Positions 54,670 through 64,000 of a stretch of DNA of 64,000 bases are shown one piece after another (position 1 is the first letter of the stretch; the number at the start of each line of letters is the position of its first letter). The stretch lies in NCBI GenBank assembly GCA_027490215.1, contig JAIXYO010000027.1, positions 1-64,000 of the forward strand, written 5' to 3'. The DNA comes from Rubrivivax sp. (GTDB lineage Bacteria > Pseudomonadota > Gammaproteobacteria > Burkholderiales > Burkholderiaceae_C). A program made the position numbers and the translations under genes. The notes beneath the pieces are model-generated. The model was not told where the DNA came from and did no database searches. It saw only the letters and a program-made list of their open reading frames with translations.

Positions 54670-54921
54670 ATGCACCTGATTGATTTCGAATTGCGCGGTG
54701 AGCACATCACGCTCGATGCCTTGCTCAAGGCCACAGGTGTGTCGCCGAGTGGCGGTGCAGCGAAGGCCCTGGTGGCTGCGGGTGGCGTTCAGGTGGACGG
54801 GCGCGACGAGCTTCGCAAGACCTGCAAGATCAGGGCAGGGCAGGTGGTCGCCGTGGCGGGCAGCCGCATCAAGGTGATCGCAGCCCCCACCGCAGCGGCT
54901 TCCCCGCTGACGCCATCGTGA
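54670..54921 (+). CDS. S4-domain RNA-binding protein (YbcJ-like)
   Basis: An 83-residue protein that is essentially a single S4 domain: FELRGEHITLDALLKATGVS, GGAAKALVAAGGVQVDGRDE and a short Ala/Ser/Pro tail. YbcJ-type proteins are thought to bind RNA in ribosome assembly. The stop shares one base with the start of the next gene (TGATG), so the two are coupled. Confidence 0.88.
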   Translation: MHLIDFELRGEHITLDALLKATGVSPSGGAAKALVAAGGVQVDGRDELRKTCKIRAGQVVAVAGSRIKVIAAPTAAASPLTPS

Positions 54922-55667
54922 TGACGCCTGCACCGCCGTCGATCGCTGCGGCGGCCTTGCCGCAGGCCTTGATCGACCATGGCCACGCGGTGCTGGCACC
55001 GGAGGCCTTGCGCACGCTGATCGACATCGACGCCGCCCCGCTGATGGCGCTGGTACCGAGCTGGTCCGACCTGCCACCTGACGCCTTCCTTCGTGACGGC
55101 GGCCGCTACCGGCGGCGCCGGCACTCGTGCTTCATCGTCGACGGCACCCGTGTGCAGCAGGTGCCTCACCGGCCGCATTGGCAGCCGCTCGAATACAACG
55201 CGCTGCACGGCGGGCTCGAACGCATGTTCGACCCGATGAAGACGGACATCACCGCCCAGCCGGCGTGGGCGGCACTGCTGCGCGGCTTGTCCGGGGTGTG
55301 CTCGCAGATCAAGGGCGCGCAGCCCTGGTTCGTCGAAGCGCACCAGTTCCGCATCGACACCACCGACGGCATCGGCCGGCCCACACCGGAGGGCGCGCAC
55401 CGCGATGGGGTTGATTTCGTCGTCGTCGTGCTGGTCGATCGCCGAGGCGTGAAAGGCGGCGAGACGCGCGTGTTCGACGCCGACGGGCCGACCGGCATCC
55501 GCTTCACGATGAGCGAGCCGTGGACGTTGCTGATGCTCGACGACGCGCGGGTGATCCACGAGACCACGCCGATCCAGCCTCTGGAACCTGGCCGGCTGGA
55601 CGGCCACCGCGACACGCTGGTGCTGACTTTCCGACAGGGCGGATTTCAGGGGCCGGGCAGCGCTTGA
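54921..55667 (+). CDS. 2OG-Fe dioxygenase of the amino-acid hydroxylase type
   Basis: A 248-residue enzyme of the PF10014-like family that includes L-isoleucine hydroxylase. It reads RYRRRRHSCFIVDG, PTPEGAHRDGVDFVVVVLVD (HxD iron ligands), KGGETRVFDADGP, a distal His in VIHETTP and the 2-oxoglutarate Arg in HRDTLVLTFR. Free amino acids are the usual substrates, but the particular one cannot be told. ATG 54921 overlaps the S4 stop by one base; a GTG directly before it would add one residue. The gene ends 16 bp before the convergent SDR gene. Confidence 0.82.
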   Translation: MTPAPPSIAAAALPQALIDHGHAVLAPEALRTLIDIDAAPLMALVPSWSDLPPDAFLRDGGRYRRRRHSCFIVDGTRVQQVPHRPHWQPLEYNALHGGLERMFDPMKTDITAQPAWAALLRGLSGVCSQIKGAQPWFVEAHQFRIDTTDGIGRPTPEGAHRDGVDFVVVVLVDRRGVKGGETRVFDADGPTGIRFTMSEPWTLLMLDDARVIHETTPIQPLEPGRLDGHRDTLVLTFRQGGFQGPGSA

Positions 55668-55683
55668 TGCCGCTGCTGCGGGA

Positions 55684-56463
55684 TCAGACCAGCCGGATGT
55701 CAGCCACCGCGTTGCTGCCGAAATCGTCGCGCGCCAGGTAGGCGAGGACGCGGCGGGCCGTCTCTTCGGCACTCACCAGCTGGCCTTGTGCATGCAGTTG
55801 CTCGAAGTGCGCCTTGTCGGGGAAGCCCGCGCTGGCAACGGCGCGCAGTTGCGCCTGCATGTCGGTATCGATGACGCCCGGCGCCAGCGACACGATGCGC
55901 GCTGCGCGGCTTTTGTCGCCTGCGGTCTTGGCGCGGTGCGCTTCGTCGAGCGCCACCACCCGCGAGTAGTGGTCCATGCCGGCCTTGGCTGTTCCGTAGA
56001 TCGCGCTGCCCGCCATCGCCCGGCGGCCCAGGCCTGACGAGATGTTCAGCACACGACGATCGGCACGCCAGCCACCGGTTGCGCGAAGGAACGCGGCTGT
56101 CAGCAGGATGGTCGATTCCAAGCCCACGCGCAGCGCACTGGCCAGCTCGACGGAGGTGCTGTCGTCTGACGGGCCGACGGTCGCGATCGCGCCGGCGTTG
56201 TTGATCAGTGCCGCTTGGTCGAAGCGGTGCGCATCGAATTGGCGCAGCCATGCCTCGACCTCGTCGGCCACGGTGATGCTGTCGGCCAGATCGCGCGGCC
56301 ATTCCTCGAGCTGTGCCTGCGAGGCTGCGGCCCGTGTGGCCAGCGTCGGATGACGTCCGCGCGACAGGCAAAGCATCACCGTGCCGGCATTCAGTAACTG
56401 CTCAGCCATCGCGGCGCCCAGGCCGCGCGAGGCGCCGGTGAGGATGACGAGGCTTTGGGACAT
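55684..56463 (-). CDS. Short-chain dehydrogenase/reductase
   Basis: A 259-residue NAD(P)-dependent oxidoreductase. The cofactor motif is TGASRGLGAAMAEQL, NNAGAI is present, the catalytic serine lies in NISSGLGRRA and the YxxxK pair is YGTAK. The order and spacing fit the benzil reductase/sepiapterin reductase-like group of SDRs. The substrate is unknown. It is convergent with the dioxygenase gene, and 50 bp separate it from the pseudouridine synthase on the same strand. Confidence 0.88.
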   Translation of the reverse strand: MSQSLVILTGASRGLGAAMAEQLLNAGTVMLCLSRGRHPTLATRAAASQAQLEEWPRDLADSITVADEVEAWLRQFDAHRFDQAALINNAGAIATVGPSDDSTSVELASALRVGLESTILLTAAFLRATGGWRADRRVLNISSGLGRRAMAGSAIYGTAKAGMDHYSRVVALDEAHRAKTAGDKSRAARIVSLAPGVIDTDMQAQLRAVASAGFPDKAHFEQLHAQGQLVSAEETARRVLAYLARDDFGSNAVADIRLV

Positions 56464-56514
56464 GGACTGGCTCCGATACGGCTACAGCCGCTCATTCTGG
56501 CGCGGCCGACAACT

Positions 56515-57186
56515 TCAGAACGCAGGCCTGCTCGTCAACGCCAGGGCCTGCGATGTCAGTGGATGCAGCAACTCCAGCCGCGTGGCGTGCAGCATCAGCC
56601 GTGTGACGGTGGGCATCTCGGCCGGTGCATACAAGGCATCGCCAACGATCGGGTGCCCGATCGCCAGCAGGTGCACCCGCAACTGGTGCGTGCGCCCGGT
56701 CAGCGGCTGCAGTGCGAGCCGTGTGGCGCGTGCGGCGGTGTCGCGGTGCAGCACGCGGTAGCGCGTCAGCGATGGCTTGCCCTGCAGCCGATCGACCTTC
56801 TGCCGTGGGCGTTGTGGCCAGTCGGCGAGCAGCGGCAGGTCGATCTCACCAAGGTCTTGCTCGACGAGGCCGTGTACCACCGCCTCGTAGTGCTTGTGCA
56901 CCTCTCGGCTCTCGAACATGACGCTGATCGCACGCTGCATCGTGGCGCCGCGGGCGAACAGCAGCAGGCCCGAAGTCGCCATGTCGAGCCGGTGAACGGT
57001 CTGCGCCTCGGGAAACTGCGCCTGTATCCGCGACACGGCGCAATCGGCCTTGTCAGCGCCACGACCCGGCACCGACAGCAGGCCCGCGGGCTTGTCGACG
57101 GCGACCAGCGCATCGTCAGCATGGACGATCACCAGTGGCGGCAATGGAGGGAGACTCGGGCGGGCAGACACCCGGTCATCATGCAT
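56515..57186 (-). CDS. RluA-family pseudouridine synthase
   Basis: A 223-residue RNA-modifying enzyme. The catalytic block is TVHRLDMATSGLLLFAR (Asp in HRLD). Other family blocks are VAVDKPAGLLSVPGRG and GRTHQLRVHLLAIGHPIVGD. There is no S4 domain, so it resembles RluA itself (23S U746 and tRNA U32) rather than RluC/RluD; the exact target is uncertain. The start lies only 17 bp from the start of the divergent ABC transporter gene, so the two promoters must overlap the coding starts or each other. Confidence 0.87.
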   Translation of the reverse strand: MHDDRVSARPSLPPLPPLVIVHADDALVAVDKPAGLLSVPGRGADKADCAVSRIQAQFPEAQTVHRLDMATSGLLLFARGATMQRAISVMFESREVHKHYEAVVHGLVEQDLGEIDLPLLADWPQRPRQKVDRLQGKPSLTRYRVLHRDTAARATRLALQPLTGRTHQLRVHLLAIGHPIVGDALYAPAEMPTVTRLMLHATRLELLHPLTSQALALTSRPAF

Positions 57187-57203
57187 CGGCTACGCTTGCC
57201 GGG

Positions 57204-59087
<1,884 letters not shown>

Positions 59088-59477
59088 TCAGTCGTATTGG
59101 ACGTACCTGTACTGAGCCTCGTCCGGCGTGCCCTCCAGCGCCGAACCGGCCTGCTTGGCCGGTTGCCACATCACCAGATCCTCGATCTTCAGCGCCAGTT
59201 CGAAGTCCTTGTTGGTGATGCCCTTGGCGCTGTGGTTCATCAGCTTGACGATGACCGACGGGTACGAGACCTCGAGGTCGGGGTGGTGCCAGGCGGCTTC
59301 GGCCAGGTGACCGATCGCGTTGACGACCATCAGCGTGCCTTTCCAGCCGCTGGTCTTGTACTGGCGGCGCAGGTGGCCGTCTTGATGCGTCCAGGTCGGC
59401 AGATCCTGCTGCAGCCGGGCCGCAATCTCGCTGTCGGTGTACACCTCGTTGGGGGTTTTCTGGGTCCAGGCGCTCAT
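59088..59477 (-). CDS. Pterin-4a-carbinolamine dehydratase-like protein
   Basis: A 129-residue protein. The fold signature is NAIGHLAEAAWHHPDLEVSY, matching the PhhB/DCoH core (HxxE, HHP) that dehydrates 4a-hydroxytetrahydrobiopterin, followed by VKLMNHSAKGITNKDFELAL, which contains the third conserved region (H-S-A-K-G-x-T). It is longer than PhhB (about 115) by an N-terminal extension. Many bacterial relatives act in molybdopterin or pterin recycling without phenylalanine hydroxylase. Its TGA lies directly after the convergent exporter stop. Confidence 0.85.
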   Translation of the reverse strand: MSAWTQKTPNEVYTDSEIAARLQQDLPTWTHQDGHLRRQYKTSGWKGTLMVVNAIGHLAEAAWHHPDLEVSYPSVIVKLMNHSAKGITNKDFELALKIEDLVMWQPAKQAGSALEGTPDEAQYRYVQYD

Positions 59478-59608
59478 CGCGGGCTCCTTGGTGGTTGTGC
59501 TCGCGGCATGTTCGCACGACACCACATGCCTGCGCCAATGGCAGCCCTTTCCAGGGGGCGCTCCCGGCTACGATCACCGCCAACCCCGCTGCCTCGAAAG
59601 AGTCTCTG

Positions 59609-60556
59609 ATGGCTTCCAGCCTGCTCGCCCTGATCGACGACATTGCAACAGTACTCGACGATGTCGCGCTGCTGACCAAGGTCGCGGCGAAGAAGACCGC
59701 CGGCGTGCTGGGCGACGACCTGGCGCTCAACGCGCAGCAGGTGTCGGGGGTCAAGGCCGATCGCGAACTGCCGGTGGTCTGGGCGGTGGCCAAGGGCTCG
59801 GCGATGAACAAGGCGATCCTGGTGCCGGCGGCACTCGCGATCGGCGCCTTCGCGCCCTGGGCCGTGACGCCGCTGCTGATGATCGGTGGCCTTTTCCTCT
59901 GCTACGAAGGCTTCGAGAAGCTGGCGCACAAGTTCCTGCACGACGCGTCGGAAGACGCCGCCCACCACGAGCAGATGCTGCAGGCGCTGGCCGATCCGGC
60001 GGTGGACCTGGTCGCGTTCGAGAAAGACAAGATCAAGGGCGCGGTGCGCACCGACTTCATCCTGTCGGCGGAAATCATCGCCATCACGCTGGGCACCGTG
60101 CAGGATTCTCCTTTTGTCACCCAAGTGAGCGTGCTGGTCGGCATCGCAGTCGCGATGACGATCGGCGTCTACGGCCTGGTGGCTGGCATCGTCAAGCTCG
60201 ATGACCTGGGGCTGTGGCTCACGAAACGCCCGGGCCACGGCGCGGGCGTGGCGCTGCAACACCGCATCGGCACGGCCATCCTGAAAGCCGCGCCGTACCT
60301 GATGCGCACGCTCACCGTGGTTGGCACCGCGGCGATGTTCCTGGTCGGTGGTGGCATCCTGACGCACGGCCTCGCCGCGGTGCACCACGCGATCGAGGCT
60401 GTCGCAGCGTTGGCCACCGACACGCTGGGAAGCTGGGTCGGTGCCGTGGTGCCGACGCTGCTCGACGGGCTGGTCGGCGTGGCCGCTGGCGCGCTGGTGC
60501 TCGTCGGCGTCACCGTGGCTCGCAAGCTTTTGGCCAAGCCCGCGCTGGCCGGATGA
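59609..60556 (+). CDS. DUF808-family inner-membrane protein (YedI-like)
   Basis: A 315-residue protein with several hydrophobic helices from about residue 65 on. It opens ASSLLALIDDIATVLDDVAL, contains KVAAKKTAGVLGDDLALNAQ, FEKLAHKFLHD and DFILSAEIIAITLGTV, all conserved in the DUF808/YedI family. The family has no established function. ATG 59609 fits the family start. It is divergent from the pterin dehydratase-like gene and convergent with the FKBP gene. Confidence 0.9.
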   Translation: MASSLLALIDDIATVLDDVALLTKVAAKKTAGVLGDDLALNAQQVSGVKADRELPVVWAVAKGSAMNKAILVPAALAIGAFAPWAVTPLLMIGGLFLCYEGFEKLAHKFLHDASEDAAHHEQMLQALADPAVDLVAFEKDKIKGAVRTDFILSAEIIAITLGTVQDSPFVTQVSVLVGIAVAMTIGVYGLVAGIVKLDDLGLWLTKRPGHGAGVALQHRIGTAILKAAPYLMRTLTVVGTAAMFLVGGGILTHGLAAVHHAIEAVAALATDTLGSWVGAVVPTLLDGLVGVAAGALVLVGVTVARKLLAKPALAG

Positions 60557-60600
60557 GACACCGGTTCAGCACGGCGCGCTGTCGCCTGACGATTCGCCGG

Positions 60601-61038
60601 TCAGTACAGCGAGATCGAGATCAGCTCCACCTCAAAGGTCAGCGTCGCGTTCGGTGGGATCACGTTGTCGACGCCGCGTGCGCCGTAAGCGATCTGCGAC
60701 GGGCAGGTCAGACGCGCCTTGCCGCCCACCTTCATCCGCTGCAGGCCTTCTGTCCAGCAGCGGATCACGCGGTTGAGCGGGAAAGTCGCCGGCTGGCCGC
60801 GGCTGTACGAGCTGTCGAACTCCTTGCCATCGGCCAGCGTGCCGCGGTAATGCACCGTCACGCCGTCGATGGCGCGCGGGCTGGCGCCGGCACCTTCGAC
60901 CACCACGTGGTAGACGAGGCCACTGGCGGTGGTGACATCGCCCGATTCCTTCGGCGCCGCTGGCGCCACACCGGATTGCGCCCAGGCGGCGCTCAGGCAG
61001 GAAAGCGCCAGCAGGCCGGCAAAAATTCTGATTTTCAA
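60601..61038 (-). CDS. Periplasmic FKBP-type peptidyl-prolyl isomerase
   Basis: A 145-residue folding helper with a signal peptide (KIRIFAGLLALSCLSAAWA-QS). The FKBP domain has VTVHYRGTLADGKEFDSSY, WTEGLQRMKVGGKARLTCP and PPNATLTFEVELISI. The start is taken as TTG 61038, because AGGAGACC lies 6-13 bp upstream and the signal peptide then starts cleanly; no ATG is close by in this frame. It is divergent from dusC. Confidence 0.87.
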   Translation of the reverse strand: MKIRIFAGLLALSCLSAAWAQSGVAPAAPKESGDVTTASGLVYHVVVEGAGASPRAIDGVTVHYRGTLADGKEFDSSYSRGQPATFPLNRVIRCWTEGLQRMKVGGKARLTCPSQIAYGARGVDNVIPPNATLTFEVELISISLY

Positions 61039-61127
61039 GACAGGTCTCCTGTGGTGAGGGGCGACGTCGATCGCGTCGCGGCCGCCATCATCGCCGCAAT
61101 CGCAGTGGCTCGGAGTCCGCAACACCC

Positions 61128-62111
61128 ATGACGCTGCTGCTCGCGCCCATGGAGGGCCTGCTCGACCACACGCTGCGCGACATCCTGACGCGCGTCGGCG
61201 GTGTCGACCGCTGCGTGTCGGAGTTCATCCGTGTTTCCGGCACCCTGCTGCCCGAGCGCACCTTCTTGCGCGTGGTGCCCGAACTGCGCCAGGGCGGCCG
61301 CACCCGCGCCGGCGTGCCGGTGCGCGCGCAGCTGCTGGGCTCCGACCCGAACTGCCTGGCCGAGAACGCCGCGCGGCTGGCGTCTCTCGGGCCGGATGGC
61401 ATCGACCTGAACTTCGGCTGCCCGGCAAAGATCGTGAACCGGCACGGGGGTGGGGCCGCACTGCTGGACGACCCGGAACTGATCTCCCGCATCGTCAGCG
61501 CCGTGCGCCGTGCGGTTCCAGCGGCGATGCCGGTCACGGCAAAGATGCGCCTTGGCCACCTCGACGACCGCCGCGCAGTTGAATGTGCACAGGCGATCGC
61601 CAGCGCCGGCGCCGACGAGCTGGTGGTGCACGCGCGCACCAAGGCCGATGGCTACCGGCCGCCCGCCTACTGGGAGCGCATTGCCGACATCCGCGCGTCG
61701 GTTCATCTGCCCATGGTGGCCAATGGCGAAATCTGGACGGTGGCCGACGCGCTGCGCTGCCGCGAAGTCTCGGGCTGCCACGCGTTGATGCTGGGCCGCG
61801 GCATGGTTGCCAACCCGGGGCTGGCACTGGCCATCGTGGCGGCCACGCGGTGCCCTTCCTCACTGCCGCGTGGTGAGCAGCCAGCCTTCACCTGGGTCGA
61901 TTTGCGCCCACTCGTTGCCGATTTCTGGACACTGGTTCTGGCGCGGGCCGACATAGCCGATCGCCACCGTGCCGGGCGGCTCAAGCAGTGGCTGCATCAG
62001 CTGCGCCGCCACCATCCGGAGGCCGAAGCCGTCTACCAGGCGGTACGCACTGTCAACGATCCGGCACAGATCACGCGGCACCTGATGGTGGCCATGCCGC
62101 TCGCTGCCTGA
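61128..62111 (+). CDS. dusC: tRNA-dihydrouridine synthase DusC
   Basis: A 327-residue FMN enzyme that reduces uridine 16 in tRNA with NADPH. The FMN domain starts LLLAPMEGLLDHTLRDIL, and the catalytic Cys lies in DGIDLNFGCPAKIVNRHGGG. The opening PMEGLLD and the late ALMLGRGMVANPGLAL place it with DusC rather than DusA or DusB. It is divergent from the FKBP gene with about 90 bp between starts. Confidence 0.92.
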   Translation: MTLLLAPMEGLLDHTLRDILTRVGGVDRCVSEFIRVSGTLLPERTFLRVVPELRQGGRTRAGVPVRAQLLGSDPNCLAENAARLASLGPDGIDLNFGCPAKIVNRHGGGAALLDDPELISRIVSAVRRAVPAAMPVTAKMRLGHLDDRRAVECAQAIASAGADELVVHARTKADGYRPPAYWERIADIRASVHLPMVANGEIWTVADALRCREVSGCHALMLGRGMVANPGLALAIVAATRCPSSLPRGEQPAFTWVDLRPLVADFWTLVLARADIADRHRAGRLKQWLHQLRRHHPEAEAVYQAVRTVNDPAQITRHLMVAMPLAA

Positions 62112-62280
62112 GGCTCCCCCGAGCCATCGCCAACACAAGCACCGCCAGAGGAACGGGCGAAAGTGCCCAAAACCGCACGGTCGGCTGGCGCAGAAGAAAC
62201 GTCCTGATACGACTGTCTTACACCAGCCCAGGCACCAGCGCAACAATTGTCAGTTGTTACTTGTTGCTGTCATCCACCCG

Positions 62281-62976
62281 ATGTCCATTCCCCGCCCGCC
62301 GGTCAAGACGCAGCTCGGAGTCGACGAGTTGCGCACCCGCACGCACGGCCTGAATCAGCGCCATCGGACCATGCTGTTCCTGGTGGATGGCTTGCGCCCG
62401 CTCAGCGAGGTGCTGGCGCTCGGGCTGCAAGCCGGTGCCCGAACGACGCACTTTGCCGATCTGGTGCACCTGGGCATGGTCGACGTGGCGCTTGACCCCG
62501 CTGCCTCTGCCCCCGCGCCACCTTCGGTGGAAGCCGGCGACAGCGGCGGCAACACGCTGTCGGGCGTGCTTGCGGTGGACCTGGAAGCCCCCGTCAGGGT
62601 GCCGAAGTTCACCACCGAAGACTCCTCGCGCAAGCCGCTGAAGCCCGCCGAGGGCAGCGAGGCCGTGGCCTACGCGCAGCGCCGCGCGCTGGTCAAGTCC
62701 GAGCAGGAAGATCTGCAGCAGGAGGTGCGCGAGCTGTTGATCGACACCTTGCGCATCGACGCGCCGCTGTTCGCCGCCGTCACGCTGGTGCGGGTGCGCC
62801 GCGCACACACGACTCGCGAGCTGATCAACCTGGTGTGGGAGATCGAGCGCCACCTCGTCGCATCAAGGAAAAGCCAGAGCGAGATGCAGGCGCTGCATCG
62901 CGCCCGCGAACTGCTGGGCATGGGCAACACACAGGTCAGCACCGACTCGCCGACCGGCTTCGACGACAGCCGGTGA
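62281..62976 (+). CDS. Unknown cytoplasmic protein
   Basis: A 231-residue protein with no signal or membrane helix. Residues 12-65 (GVDELRTRTHGLNQRHRTML, then FLVDGLRPLSEVLALGL) look like a small winged-helix type fold. A disordered acidic middle (70-125) leads to a helical C-terminal part (QRRALVKSEQEDLQQEVREL onward, and LINLVWEIERHLVASRKSQS) that may form a coiled coil. I do not recognise the family. ATG 62281 is used; the upstream 170 bp after dusC contain no clear gene. Confidence 0.68.
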   Translation: MSIPRPPVKTQLGVDELRTRTHGLNQRHRTMLFLVDGLRPLSEVLALGLQAGARTTHFADLVHLGMVDVALDPAASAPAPPSVEAGDSGGNTLSGVLAVDLEAPVRVPKFTTEDSSRKPLKPAEGSEAVAYAQRRALVKSEQEDLQQEVRELLIDTLRIDAPLFAAVTLVRVRRAHTTRELINLVWEIERHLVASRKSQSEMQALHRARELLGMGNTQVSTDSPTGFDDSR

Positions 62977-63072
62977 AGGCCAACGGTTGGCCCGCCGCAT
63001 CTGGCTCCGGATGGAGCCTGTTCGCTTCGAGGCTGACGCGAAGGAGGGTCTGCCTGTCCTGGTGAGGTTGGC

Positions 63073-64000
63073 TTACCAGCGTGTCAAGTCGGAGTCGGCC
63101 GATTCGATCGCCACACCAACGCGCTGCGCCTTCGCCTTGTGCTTTGCCCTGGCGGCGGCCGAGGCCACCTCTTCAGCCCGGCTGAACACCCCGGGACGAA
63201 CAGGCACGGCACCAATCGACAGCGTGGTGAAGTCGAAGAATCGCCTCACGCCATGCCGGTCTTCGGCATCGATGCCGCCTCTTCGGAGCGCCTCCTCGTC
63301 AAACAAGGAAAGTGCCTTTTCATTGAACATCGACACGATGGCCTCACAGCGGTCCATCCAGTCATCGCTCTGGAACAGCACGACGAAATCGTCGCCGCCG
63401 ACGTGCCCGATGAAGTCTCGACGTGGGTCGCAATGTGACGTCAGCGTTCGGGCCACCAGCCGGATCATCTCGTCGCCGCGCCAATAGCCGTAATGGTCGT
63501 TGTAGGGCTTGAAGTCGTTCAAGTCGCAGTAGCAGGCGACGAACTCGCCACCGGACGCCAGCAACCGAGCAATGTGTTCGCTGATCGGAATGTTGCCCGG
63601 CAGGAAGGTGAGCGGGTTGGCGTGGCGTGCGGCTTCGATGCGCACCTCGGTCACGACCCGAACCAGTTGTTCCCCCGTGCCCAGGCCGAAGTAGCGACCG
63701 CCCTCTGTGACGATGAAGCCCTCGCTGAGATAGCGCTGGTCCGAAGACGTCAACACAGCGGTCAACGCGTCCAGGCCGGTGAACTTGTCCAGCACGAGTG
63801 GGGTGGTGTTGGCAAACATCAGGCACGGCTTGCGGCCGTACACCTCCTTGAAATAGGGCTTCGCGTAGCGGTCGATGAAGGACTGGCGGTTCAGCAGGCC
63901 GATGGGCTTGCCGCCATCGACCAGCGCGATGGAACGCAAGGTGGGGTCATTGTTGAAGGCCCGCGCGATGTCCTCGTTGGTGGCGTCCGACCCGAATGGC
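63073..64000 (-). CDS. EAL/CBS/GGDEF-type signalling protein, C-terminal part (cut by right edge)
   Basis: At least 308 codons are present; the frame runs open through the right edge, so the N-terminus is missing. The visible N-terminal portion resembles a CBS-pair module (VDGGKPIGLLNRQSFIDRYA; RYLSEGFIVTEGGRYFGLGT). A GGDEF domain follows (NPLTFLPGNIPISEHI; CDLNDFKPYNDHYGY). The signature is GGDDF, not GGDEF. Proteins with an N-terminal EAL domain, CBS pair and this GGDDF-type domain are common in beta-proteobacteria and mainly act as c-di-GMP phosphodiesterases, so the cyclase domain may be a sensor. Confidence 0.82.
   Translation of the reverse strand, partial: PFGSDATNEDIARAFNNDPTLRSIALVDGGKPIGLLNRQSFIDRYAKPYFKEVYGRKPCLMFANTTPLVLDKFTGLDALTAVLTSSDQRYLSEGFIVTEGGRYFGLGTGEQLVRVVTEVRIEAARHANPLTFLPGNIPISEHIARLLASGGEFVACYCDLNDFKPYNDHYGYWRGDEMIRLVARTLTSHCDPRRDFIGHVGGDDFVVLFQSDDWMDRCEAIVSMFNEKALSLFDEEALRRGGIDAEDRHGVRRFFDFTTLSIGAVPVRPGVFSRAEEVASAAARAKHKAKAQRVGVAIESADSDLTRW

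Overview
The window is a 64 kb piece of a GC-rich chromosome with almost no spacer DNA. Its gene content points to a betaproteobacterium of the order Burkholderiales, probably near the Rubrivivax/Leptothrix/Methylibium group. Supporting features are the complete urtABCDE urea transporter, DnaE2 behind a LexA box, a PEP-CTERM-tagged exoprotein, an EgtB-like SenA candidate, YajQ, YaeQ and many start/stop-overlapped operons. I see no rRNA, tRNA, CRISPR array, prophage or intact insertion sequence. Taxonomy is inferred from gene content only.

Layout. 1-5.6 kb: a cut-off Tat-exported protein, a GST, and a giant NCS1-permease/hybrid-kinase fusion overlapped by its LuxR-type response regulator. 5.6-9.6 kb: housekeeping genes (ribF, rsuA, a retropepsin-like protease, yajQ on the minus strand; murB on the plus strand). 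9.6-11.1 kb: a senA-like gene facing the decayed tail of a selD/senC-like gene. 11.1-14.6 kb: a zinc operon (zur, a His-rich membrane microprotein, ABC ATPase, permease, binding protein) in which every junction is a 4-nt ATGA overlap, headed by a perfect 20-bp palindrome. 14.7-18.0 kb: a Kef-type K+/H+ antiporter with its quinone-reductase-like partner, and an orphan ParA. 18.1-20.7 kb: a second response regulator/hybrid kinase pair. 20.7-23.7 kb: an orphan ureD followed by a relic of urtE, then a secreted 5'-nucleotidase-like PEP-CTERM protein. 24.1-28.2 kb: a CheB-CheR-PAS protein followed in the same frame by a hybrid kinase. 28.3-34.3 kb: the urtEDCBA operon (minus strand), interrupted between urtD and urtE by a 400-bp island of inverted repeats. 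34.5-37.8 kb: SOS-controlled dnaE2.

37.8-46.9 kb: a small lipoprotein, yaaA, a prolyl-4-hydroxylase-like dioxygenase, rhlE, and ettA with a curious upstream mini-ORF that copies the first five residues of EttA, then a lipoprotein metalloprotease and a cupin. 46.8-48.7 kb: a TupA-like ATP-grasp gene that looks like an insertion, an unknown secreted protein and ppnP. 48.7-59.5 kb: argG, an exonuclease, a prolyl oligopeptidase, a GNAT, yaeQ, a cold-shock protein, an S4 protein, a second 2OG-Fe dioxygenase, an SDR, a pseudouridine synthase, an MsbA-like exporter and a pterin dehydratase-like protein. 59.6-64 kb: a DUF808 membrane protein, an FKBP isomerase, dusC, an unknown protein and the C-terminal half of an EAL/CBS/GGDEF protein cut by the right edge.

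Themes. Three separate phosphorelay modules, the complete urea importer, ureD and the urtE relic lie within about 33 kb. This suggests a nitrogen/urea region that has been rearranged: the urease structural genes are absent, ureD is detached, and a fragment of a second urtE remains beside it. The strongest candidates for something little described are the transporter-kinase fusion with its 8-cysteine linker, the zinc operon with the His-rich microprotein, the ettA-mimic leader, the repeat island in the urt operon and the senA/selD-relic pair.
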